From positions 1 through 37,272 of the forward strand of contig PLBY01000089.1 of the NCBI GenBank assembly GCA_003134655.1: 37,272 bases of DNA, given 5' to 3'. Position 1 is the first letter of the stretch. Each line of letters begins with the position of its first letter. Positions 30,966 through 37,272 of the stretch are shown piece by piece. A model generated the notes under the pieces. It was not told the DNA's origin, did no database searches, and saw only the letters and a program-made list of their open reading frames with translations. The DNA comes from Acidobacteriaceae bacterium. Lineage in GTDB: Bacteria > Acidobacteriota > Terriglobia > Terriglobales > Acidobacteriaceae. The position numbers were made by a program, and so were the translations under genes.

Positions 30966-33020
30966 TTAATCTCCCGTGGCTAGGGGGGTTGCTTGTTCTA
31001 CGAGCCTCCGCGCTGGGACGCGGACTGGGGCTGGAGCGTTGGGCACCAGCGCCAGGGCCGTTCCGGCGAGGATGATCCAGACACCGATCCAGATCCAGAT
31101 CACCAGCGGGTTCAGATGCGCTTTGATAATCGGCTGTCCTTTTTCGTTCTGGCCCTCGTACACCAGGTAAAGATCTTCCTGGAACGTCGACCGGATGCTC
31201 GGCTTGGTGGACGCCTGTTGACTGGCTTTGTAGAACAGGCGCTGCGGAGTGAGCGTGTCCACCTTCTTGCCATGCTGGTAGATGTCCATGATCGCCCACT
31301 CGCTGGCGTAGTTCGGGCCGTCGTCCTGGGTGAAGGAGCGGCAGACGAGTTCGTAACTTCCAATGGTCATCTTGTCGCCGTACGCCAGTCCGTTGCTCGA
31401 TTCCTTATCCTGATTGAAAGCGGAGCCAGCGAATCCGAGGATGACGACCACGGCGCCGAAGTGGACGATGTAGCCTCCGTAGCGGCGCGTGTTGCGATGC
31501 GTGAGCTGGACCATGGACGCGAACATGCCCTGGCCGCTATGGCCGGAAATGACTTTACCGCCGCGATAGAACTCGCTGGCGATGGTCAGCGTGACGAGCG
31601 CGCAAAGGCTGAGCGCCATCAGCGAGTAGAAGTAGGAAATGTCAATCCAGGGGCGAAGACCGAACGGTCCTCCCCAGGAAGGCGGAGTCACCATCAGGAT
31701 GACGGCGACGATGACCGCGCCGACGGTGGGCCAGAGGAAATTACGCTTCAGGCTTTCAAACGAGGTCTTGCGCCACGCGAGGAGCGGCCCGACGGCGGTC
31801 AGGATCAGGAGCAGCAGCGCGACCGGAATCGCAACCCGATTGTAAAAAGGTGCTCCGACGGTGACTTTGTTGCCCTGAACCAGTTCGGAAATCTTCGGGA
31901 ACCATGTTCCCCACGCCACGGTGAAACAGAGCAGCACAAAGAGAAGGTTGTTGAACAGGAAGCTCGATTCGCGCGAGATCAGGGATTCCAGTTTGTGCTC
32001 GCTGCGCAGATGATCCTTGTTCTTGATGTAGAAGAAAATGAAGACCGCGAAGATGATGGCGAGAAAGTATGCGAACCAGCTGCCGATGGAAGACTGCGCG
32101 AAGGCGTGGACCGAGGCGATGATGCCGCTGCGGGTGAGGAACGTTCCCCAGATGGCGAGCCAGAACGAGCCGAAGACCAGCCACATGTTCCAGACTTTCA
32201 GCATGCCGCGCTTTTCCTGCATCATGACCGAGTGCAGGAAGGCTGTGCCGAAGAGCCAGGGCATCAGGGAAGCGTTTTCGACGGGGTCCCATCCCCAGTA
32301 GCCGCCCCATCCGAGCACGGAATAAGCCCAGTGCGCGCCGAGGAAGATGCCGCAGGTGAGCAATCCCCAGGTGACCATGGTCCAGCGGCGAGTGATGTGA
32401 ATCCATTTGTCGCCGGGATACTTCATGATCAGCGCGCCCAACGCGAAGGCAAAGGGCACGGTGGTTCCGACATAGCCCAGGTACAGCATGGGCGGATGGA
32501 TGACCATCTCGGGATATTGGAGAAGAGGATTCAAGCCGCTGCCATCAACGCGCAGTGGGCCTTCGAGCAGGCCGAACGGGTTGGCGGCGAAATTCACCAG
32601 CGCCAGAAAAAAGATCTGCACTCCGGCGAGAACCACCGACGCGTAAGCGAACAGGCGGGGATCGGTTTTGTAACGCAGGCGCAGGATGAAACCGTATCCG
32701 GATAGGAGAAGCGCCCAGAAGAGAATGGAACCTTCCTGGCCTGACCACAAGGTGGCGAACTTATAAGGAGCGGGGAGATCGCGGTTGCTGTGGTGGAAGA
32801 TGTAGGCGATGGTGAAATCGTCGCGGAAGGCGGCGACCACAAGGGCGATCGAGGCGAGAACAACGAATCCGAAAACGACGACGCCGGCCCGACGAGCGGT
32901 CTCGCCCAGGCGCTCCCACAGCGGGTCGCCGGGAAAGAAGAGGGCGACAATGCCGACTCCGAACGAATAGACGCTCAACGCCAATGCGAGGAGCAAGGCA
33001 AAACTACCGATCTGTGCCAT
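30966..33020 (-). CDS. ccmF: Haem lyase CcmF (cytochrome c maturation)
   Basis: A 684-residue polytopic inner-membrane protein with about 14-15 predicted helices, the usual size for CcmF. It joins haem from CcmE to apocytochrome c in the periplasm. The WWD haem-binding domain is visible as WAYSVLGWGGYWGWDPVENASLMPW near 235-260, with FLTRSGIIASVHAFAQ near 305-320, and conserved His residues near 190 (MVIHPPMLYLGY) and in the C-terminal part (VQLTHRNTRRYGGYIVHFGAVVV). ATG 33020 (MAQIGS) is chosen over a TTG five codons upstream. The product begins a minus-strand set with CcmH, the CcmI-like protein and the anchored protein; CcmA-E are not in the window. Confidence 0.95.
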   Translation of the reverse strand: MAQIGSFALLLALALSVYSFGVGIVALFFPGDPLWERLGETARRAGVVVFGFVVLASIALVVAAFRDDFTIAYIFHHSNRDLPAPYKFATLWSGQEGSILFWALLLSGYGFILRLRYKTDPRLFAYASVVLAGVQIFFLALVNFAANPFGLLEGPLRVDGSGLNPLLQYPEMVIHPPMLYLGYVGTTVPFAFALGALIMKYPGDKWIHITRRWTMVTWGLLTCGIFLGAHWAYSVLGWGGYWGWDPVENASLMPWLFGTAFLHSVMMQEKRGMLKVWNMWLVFGSFWLAIWGTFLTRSGIIASVHAFAQSSIGSWFAYFLAIIFAVFIFFYIKNKDHLRSEHKLESLISRESSFLFNNLLFVLLCFTVAWGTWFPKISELVQGNKVTVGAPFYNRVAIPVALLLLILTAVGPLLAWRKTSFESLKRNFLWPTVGAVIVAVILMVTPPSWGGPFGLRPWIDISYFYSLMALSLCALVTLTIASEFYRGGKVISGHSGQGMFASMVQLTHRNTRRYGGYIVHFGAVVVILGFAGSAFNQDKESSNGLAYGDKMTIGSYELVCRSFTQDDGPNYASEWAIMDIYQHGKKVDTLTPQRLFYKASQQASTKPSIRSTFQEDLYLVYEGQNEKGQPIIKAHLNPLVIWIWIGVWIILAGTALALVPNAPAPVRVPARRLVEQATPLATGD

Positions 33021-33235
33021 GTCGGAGAACCCCAATGTATTTTTTCAGAAAGCGGAGGTAGAGGCAACCGCAACCTGGCAGAATCACGGTGCCGGAGGGA
33101 CATCTACGGGTTGGACAGCGGTGAGAGAGGACACTGGCGAGGATTGAGGTAGCGGAAACTGAACAAGATTAGGATGAGTACGGAATTCGAGGAGGTACCG
33201 GTCAGGCGTAAACGTCTCCGCAGGAGAGCGAAGCG

Positions 33236-33258
33236 CGGCGGCCGGGGCTCGGCCGCCA
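33236..33258. repeat. GC-rich hairpin
   Basis: GCGGCCG-GGGCT-CGGCCGC (with an extra G-C pair) lies 20 nt from the DUF2934 stop at 33280, on its downstream side. It may act as a terminator, but no T-run follows on the minus strand. Confidence 0.45.
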
Positions 33259-33279
33259 GGCGGGGTTTAAGGATTGACG

Positions 33280-33651
33280 CTACGCGGACTGCTGGTGATA
33301 GCGCTGACGAACCTCGCGCTCGGCAGCCAGCCAGTCTTCGGCGTCATGGCCTGGTTCAAATCCGCGGCGCTCGGAGAGCAAATAGGCGAGACGGCGGATT
33401 TCATCGTCCAGATTGATAGGAACAAGCTTGGCGCGGGGTTCGGTCTTGACGATCTCCGGTTTCCGTGCGGCCGTTCTTGTCACCGTGGTTGGGGTTTCAG
33501 CCGCTCGTGTTTGAGCGACGGGCGCAGCCAGTGTCTCCGTCGACGCCAAAGTCGCGTTGGTCACGGGCACAGAGCTGCCGGGTACAGGGCTGCTGGTTGG
33601 GGTGGATTCTTTCACGCCGTTCGTCTTCTTGGGCAGTTTCGGTTTCGCCAT
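33280..33651 (-). CDS. DUF2934 domain protein
   Basis: A 123-residue soluble protein. The first 75 residues are low-complexity (Lys/Pro then Thr/Ala/Val/Ser rich), probably unstructured. The C terminus (about 78-120) holds DUF2934: DDEIRRLAYLLSERRGFEPGHDAEDWLAAEREVRQRY, with the AYxLxExRG and G-H-D-x-x-D-W-xx-AE pattern. The domain is frequent in Acidobacteria and some proteobacteria; function unknown. ATG 33651 has AGGAG about 8 nt upstream. It is flanked by gaps of over 250 nt, so it is a single transcription unit. Confidence 0.85.
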   Translation of the reverse strand: MAKPKLPKKTNGVKESTPTSSPVPGSSVPVTNATLASTETLAAPVAQTRAAETPTTVTRTAARKPEIVKTEPRAKLVPINLDDEIRRLAYLLSERRGFEPGHDAEDWLAAEREVRQRYHQQSA

Positions 33652-33915
33652 AATTGGGATACTCCTTGCATCCTCCTAAGTTTAGGAATGATTGGAATTG
33701 TTGATGAATGAACAACATACACTTTGCCTCTACGTATTCGCGGTGCGATAGTTTTTGCTTTGCGGAGTTACATTTAACTATAGCGCTTGTGAGGCTGTGG
33801 ATGGGAGCAAGTTGCATAAAAAAATGCGATGGAGTCGAGCGGAATTCCGGAAATGAGACGGGAGAATCGAAGCGAGCACAGTCAACGTGCGCCGCAGAGA
33901 GGGTGGAGGCTTTGT

Positions 33916-33921
33916 TATAAT
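33916..33921 (+). promoter_or_regulatory. Candidate -10 box TATAAT of the tRNA gene
   Basis: TATAAT lies 15 nt before the tRNA 5' end, in TTGTTATAATTTACAC. No good -35 match is seen at 16-18 bp spacing. Confidence 0.5.
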
Positions 33922-33936
33922 TTACACTCGGTCCGA

Positions 33937-34011
33937 GGCGCTATCGTCTAGGGGTTAGGACGGAAGATTCTCAATCTTCAAACCCGGGTTCGATTCCCGG
34001 TAGCGCTACCA
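33937..34011 (+). tRNA. tRNA-Glu (anticodon CTC)
   Basis: A 75-nt cloverleaf. Acceptor stem GGCGCTA pairs with TAGCGCT (the first pair is G-T), the D arm reads TCGTCTAGGGGTTAGGACG, the anticodon stem GAAGA/TCTTC encloses loop TTCTCAA with anticodon CTC (Glu, codon GAG), and the T arm is CCGGGTTCGATTCCCGG. The 3' ACCA, including CCA, is encoded. The gene is isolated, not in a tRNA cluster. Confidence 0.95.
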
Positions 34012-34228
34012 ACACTTTTCCATCCTGCTGATTGCACCACTGGACGTGGCTGGAACCGGGGATTCTGGCACGCTCCGATTGGACCACAGTCGGAACTGTT
34101 CTAATCATATTCCAACTTTCGATTTGTCCATCAATCCGCTTGGAACGCATACGCTTCGGGATGCCGACGCAGTAAACGAGAGGCGCATTCCAGCGACCGC
34201 AGGTCGCAGGATCAAAGGGGAGCGATTG

Positions 34229-35164
34229 TTACTTCGCCGGTCTGCCGTTGTCGATGCACAGGGCGATCAGGTCGGAGACATTTGCTTCGCCCACGCACAT
34301 GACCGTGTCTGCGCCCCCCCAGTAGATTTTTACGGTTCCATCAGGCTCCGGAACGGCGCCACAGGTGAAGACTACGTTGTGAACATATCCAGTGATCTCC
34401 CAAGGATCCTCCGGCTGCAAAATCCACGAGTCGCCCACACCAATGATCTTTGCCGGATCGCTGAGGTCGTGAAGGGCAACTCCCAGACGATAGACAGATC
34501 CATCCATTGTCTCGAAAACTCCGTGATAAATGGAAAGCCATCCCTGGGGCGTTTTTATCGGCGGCGCGCCGGGACCGATCTTCATTTCGTCCCAGTGATA
34601 TTGCACAGGCCTCATGATGAGCTGTGATTGGCCCCAATAGCATAGATCCGGAGAATAGGAAATCCAGATTGACCAGGGGGCGATTTCAGAATGAGGGCGG
34701 TCAAGCCGGGCATATAGTCCATCAAACTTCTCGGGAAAGATCACCACATTCCGATAGTCCGCCTCCGTAATCAAGGAAACTCTTTCCACCTGACTGAAGT
34801 CCTTCGTCTTGGCCAGGGCGATCCTCACTCCATTTCGCGAATATGCGCTATAGGTGATGATGTACTCTCCGTCCACGAGGGTGACGCGCGGGTCCTCCAC
34901 TCCGAATTCTTCATAGGGGGCAAAAGGGCCGTCCCGTTCGGGAGTCAGAAAAGGCTGTGGATCGGCGGTGAAACGGAATCCGTCGGGACTGCGTGCCAAG
35001 CCAATGATGGACCGTCCGGTGCGAAGATGGGAGCGGAAGAGCATGATGTATTCGTTCTCGTGCTTTACGACCGCCGCGTTGTGAACAGTCTCCACGGGGT
35101 ATGGGATCTCGGCCTTTGTGAGGATGGGGTTGTGCTTGTACCGCCTGACAATGTCCGGCTTCAT
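34229..35164 (-). CDS. GH130-family glycoside phosphorylase/hydrolase
   Basis: A 311-residue five-bladed beta-propeller enzyme of family GH130, which includes mannoside phosphorylases (beta-1,4-mannosyl-N-acetylglucosamine, beta-mannobiose and mannooligosaccharide types) and beta-1,2-mannosidases. Visible motifs: HNPILTKAEIPYPVETVHNAAVV (5-30), the proton-donor region YEEFGVEDPRVT near 85-95 with the conserved Glu-Asp, APPIKTPQGWLSIYHG near 205-220, and YVHNVVFTCGAVPEPDGTVKIYWGGADTV near 270-295. This end part is typical of the phosphorylase-like group. ATG overlaps the GT4 gene's stop by 4 nt (ATGA), so the two are co-translated. Substrate not determined. Confidence 0.9.
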   Translation of the reverse strand: MKPDIVRRYKHNPILTKAEIPYPVETVHNAAVVKHENEYIMLFRSHLRTGRSIIGLARSPDGFRFTADPQPFLTPERDGPFAPYEEFGVEDPRVTLVDGEYIITYSAYSRNGVRIALAKTKDFSQVERVSLITEADYRNVVIFPEKFDGLYARLDRPHSEIAPWSIWISYSPDLCYWGQSQLIMRPVQYHWDEMKIGPGAPPIKTPQGWLSIYHGVFETMDGSVYRLGVALHDLSDPAKIIGVGDSWILQPEDPWEITGYVHNVVFTCGAVPEPDGTVKIYWGGADTVMCVGEANVSDLIALCIDNGRPAK

Positions 35165-36216
35165 GATCGTTTCTTCGCCTCCAGATCAAAAATCGTCGAG
35201 TAAACTCGCTCGTATCCCTCCACCATGGTTTGGATCGAAAAGTATTGCTGTACACGGGCGCGGCAGGCAGAACGGTCGATTTCAGAAATTCGTCCAACGG
35301 CCCGGACTGCTTCAGGAACGCTGTCAACGAGAAAACCGGTCTGCCCGTCCTTGATCACCTCACGGCACGAGCCGAGGTCCATTGCGACGACGGGTACGCC
35401 CGCGGCATTGGCTTCGACCAGCACAAGTCCGAATCGTTCGGGGATGGTGTTCAGGTGCAGGAGAACTCGGGCCCGAGCAAATAGTTCGTTCTTGCCCCTC
35501 ACGTCCACCGGTCCGATATAGAGGACGTCTTGATCGTTGAGATGGGGTTCGATCTGCTCCCGGAAATAGGCTTTGTCCTGGATAATACCAGCGATGATCA
35601 AACGCATTCCGCACAAACGAGCAACCTCGATGGCCAGATGAACACCTTTATCCGGGTGGATCCGGCCAAGGAAAATCAGGTCATCGCCGCCGCATTTCTG
35701 AAGCGGGTACAGCGACAGATCAATGCCGTTGTAGACGGTCGCCAGGTAATTGAGCCCTGTCGCTCGGTCGGAGTCACTGACAGAAACGAAATATCCGTCA
35801 CGATATTTCTGATAGATGGGCATGATTTTGGCTGACGAGAATCCGTGGATGGTGGTTAGGACCGGTGTCTTGATCAGCCGCGTGTAGCTCAAAGGCATGA
35901 AGTCGTAGTGGCTGTGGATTAGATCAAACTCCGCAGCGTGCTCAAACGCTTCGGAGATGTGAAGATATTCGGCTACTTTGGAATCGACGGTGGAATCCTC
36001 TTCATACCCCCTGTCCAGCACGGCATGCAAGTGAGCGCAGGTGACAGAATCTCCGCTGGCGAACAGAGTCACATCCCAGCCACGCGCGGTGAGCCCTTCG
36101 GTGACGTTGCTAGCCACCGTTTCCCAAGCGCCATATTGCTGAGGAGGCGTTCGCCAAGCTATTGGCGACAGGATCGCCACTCTTTTGTTAGGGTTTCGCA
36201 TGCAGTTTGACGGCAC
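35161..36216 (-). CDS. Glycosyltransferase family 4 (GT4)
   Basis: A 351-residue retaining GT-B glycosyltransferase. The N-terminal part (KRVAILSPIAWRTPPQQYGAWETVASNVTEGLTARGWDVTLFA) has the conserved G(A/G)WE motif; the middle shows LIHSHYDF and VYNGIDLSLY; the donor-binding domain has FLGRIHPDKGVHLAIEVA and the E-x7-E motif in PERFGLVLVEANAAGVPVVA (about 275-295). The start is GTG 36216, three nt after the GH130 stop with a weak AGGA upstream; an internal ATG (MRNPNKR, 36201) is an equal option. It lies between two GH130 genes and overlaps the second by ATGA. It is likely cytosolic and adds a hexose (possibly mannose) to a glycan or glycoside. Confidence 0.92.
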   Translation of the reverse strand: MPSNCMRNPNKRVAILSPIAWRTPPQQYGAWETVASNVTEGLTARGWDVTLFASGDSVTCAHLHAVLDRGYEEDSTVDSKVAEYLHISEAFEHAAEFDLIHSHYDFMPLSYTRLIKTPVLTTIHGFSSAKIMPIYQKYRDGYFVSVSDSDRATGLNYLATVYNGIDLSLYPLQKCGGDDLIFLGRIHPDKGVHLAIEVARLCGMRLIIAGIIQDKAYFREQIEPHLNDQDVLYIGPVDVRGKNELFARARVLLHLNTIPERFGLVLVEANAAGVPVVAMDLGSCREVIKDGQTGFLVDSVPEAVRAVGRISEIDRSACRARVQQYFSIQTMVEGYERVYSTIFDLEAKKRS

Positions 36217-36219
36217 TTC

Positions 36220-37272
36220 CTAGTCCATTGCAGCCAGCACTTCATCGACGGGAACGGTAGCGAAACCGGTGGCGTGATCGGCCATGGCATAGGGAATGAT
36301 CAGTTCGCGGTTGTGCACGAGAGCACCGCAGGTATAGACAACATTCGGAACGTACCCCTGACGCTCGTTTTGATTCGGCTTGAGCAAGGGTTCATGGAGG
36401 CGGCCGATCACTTTGCCAGGGTTGTCGCGATCGAGGAGGAACGCGCCGATGCAGTAGGTTCGCAAGGGGCCTACACCATGGCTGAGGACTAGCCAGCCTG
36501 CTTCAGTTTCAATGGGGGACCCGCAGTTCCCAAGCTGGACTAGTTCCCAGGGGAACGTCGGCTTAAGCAGCACCTTGCGTTCATGCCAGAAATGTACGTT
36601 GTCAGAAAACATGATGTAGATGTTTTCATTGTCTTGGCGGGAAAGCATGGCATACAGGCCATTGATTTTGCGGGGGAACATGGCCATGCCTTTGTTTTCT
36701 GCGGCTGGACCATTCAGCGTGATAAACCGAAAGCGGAGGAAGTCGGTAGTCTCCACCAGTTCGGGCAAAATCACCTTGCCATCGAAGGCTGTGAAGGTGG
36801 CGTAGTATACGTGGGAGCCATCGTCGTTCTGGAAGCAGACGAACCGGGCATCTTCGATTCCATTGCGTTGCGACGGCGTGGCTGGGAAAAGAACTCGTTC
36901 AGACAGTTGCTGCTGGGGCTGAAACTGAACCTCATAGTTAGACCGGGCCAAAGCCAACATTCCTCGGATCGCGTTCTGGTCCGACACGCGCGATTGATTC
37001 ATTTCCACTTCGAGACTGGCGCGCAATTCTTCCAACGCAAACGACTCTCCAAACTTGGCCATAGCCCGGCGCGTGAACTCGTTGTTCAATCTCAGCTCAA
37101 AGAGTTTTCGCTCGAAAAGCGCCTTATCGTAACGGGGATTCGGAATTTGACGCGGCTCAGTGAGGAAGCCTGCTGAGGGCTGGACCTCGATTCGGTGGTC
37201 GGCGTGGATGATACCCGTTCGAAAAGTGATGGAAGAAATATGTCCCTCTCCCGTGGCGCGCAAGCTGAGGAT
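36220..37272 (-). CDS. GH130-family glycoside phosphorylase/hydrolase, N terminus cut
   Basis: The frame stays open to the window end (ILSLRATGEGHISSITFRTG...), so the gene starts beyond 37272; no start codon in view is genuine. At least 350 residues are present. It belongs to the longer GH130 members that carry an N-terminal region ending with the ATGEGHISSI motif and a helical stretch (DKALFERKLFELRLNNEFTR) ahead of the propeller. Family blocks: GIEDARFVCF near 135 (conserved acidic ED), FPRKINGLYAMLSRQDNENIY near 200, TFPWELVQLGNCGSPIETEAGWLVLSHGVGP near 240-268 and GYVPNVVYTCGALVHN near 305. The GT4 gene starts within 4 nt of its stop, so the three genes form one operon. Confidence 0.9.
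   Translation of the reverse strand: MLSLRATGEGHISSITFRTGIIHADHRIEVQPSAGFLTEPRQIPNPRYDKALFERKLFELRLNNEFTRRAMAKFGESFALEELRASLEVEMNQSRVSDQNAIRGMLALARSNYEVQFQPQQQLSERVLFPATPSQRNGIEDARFVCFQNDDGSHVYYATFTAFDGKVILPELVETTDFLRFRFITLNGPAAENKGMAMFPRKINGLYAMLSRQDNENIYIMFSDNVHFWHERKVLLKPTFPWELVQLGNCGSPIETEAGWLVLSHGVGPLRTYCIGAFLLDRDNPGKVIGRLHEPLLKPNQNERQGYVPNVVYTCGALVHNRELIIPYAMADHATGFATVPVDEVLAAMD

Noticed and set aside
30993..32705. Long plus-strand open frame (570 codons) opposite ccmF
   Set aside because: Antisense shadow of ccmF; the product is charged and repetitive with no recognised motif, and ccmF has all its family signatures.
34046..34627. Plus-strand open frame after the tRNA
   Set aside because: Most of it is antisense to the GH130 gene; no domain; the 34012-34228 gap shows nothing else and no integrase, so no island is inserted at the tRNA.

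Overview
This GC-rich bacterial window most likely comes from an Acidobacteriota (Terriglobia / Koribacter-like) chromosome. The inference rests on gene content: two VWA proteins of the 'VWFA-related Acidobacterial' type, a DUF2934 protein, a compact ccm cluster with an unusual CcmH, and intergenic regions packed with palindromic repeats. No phage, plasmid, IS or CRISPR locus is visible. A single tRNA gene, tRNA-Glu(CTC), is present.

Layout. 1-3350: the 3' part of a tryptophanase-type beta-eliminating lyase, a secreted chalcone-isomerase-like protein, a short HAF-like secreted remnant and a RelE/ParE-type toxin-antitoxin pair whose toxin frame is broken; four hairpin repeats with constant flanks and swapped stems lie here. 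3946-8846: delta-1-pyrroline-5-carboxylate dehydrogenase, an aldo/keto reductase, a PilZ -> LuxR-type regulator pair (the receiver lacks its phospho-acceptor Asp) and a SAM methyltransferase. 8971-13157: a secreted HtrA-like protease with two PDZ domains, a GNAT acetyltransferase and a membrane HD-GYP/GAF protein. 13479-16198: a secreted subtilase ending in eight Gly-Ser-Asn-Val-Leu-Trp repeats, then a deiodinase-like protein read through an in-frame UGA. 16292-20937: lemA -> DUF2207 membrane protein -> frameshifted VWA protein, followed on the map by a separate intact VWA protein. 21252-25463: SYLF protein, 3-methyladenine glycosylase I, hybrid histidine kinase. 25544-33020 (minus strand): DUF4149 protein, MoxR ATPase, HtpX, and a cytochrome c maturation set (CcmF, CcmH, a CcmI-like small protein, a large membrane-anchored protein). 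33280-37272: DUF2934 protein, tRNA-Glu, and a GH130 - GT4 - GH130 carbohydrate cluster, the last GH130 cut by the window end.

The most notable feature is the selenoprotein candidate at 15470-16198. The UGA falls exactly where Sec sits in iodothyronine deiodinases (FGSYT-U-PPF), the frame continues with family motifs (EAHPTDIW), and a 17-nt hairpin with an AGGU-type loop starts 11 nt after the UGA, almost the geometry of the E. coli fdhF SECIS. Other points of interest are several families of extragenic palindromes whose arms covary between copies, the WGSNVL repeat tail, and the two single-base frameshifts (toxin, VWA protein), which may be real or assembly errors.

Functionally, the window combines envelope and secreted-protein quality control (HtrA-like, HtpX, LemA/DUF2207, subtilase), c-di-GMP-linked signalling (PilZ, HD-GYP), respiratory cytochrome maturation and mannoside-type sugar metabolism. 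These look like ordinary chromosomal genes, not one single system.
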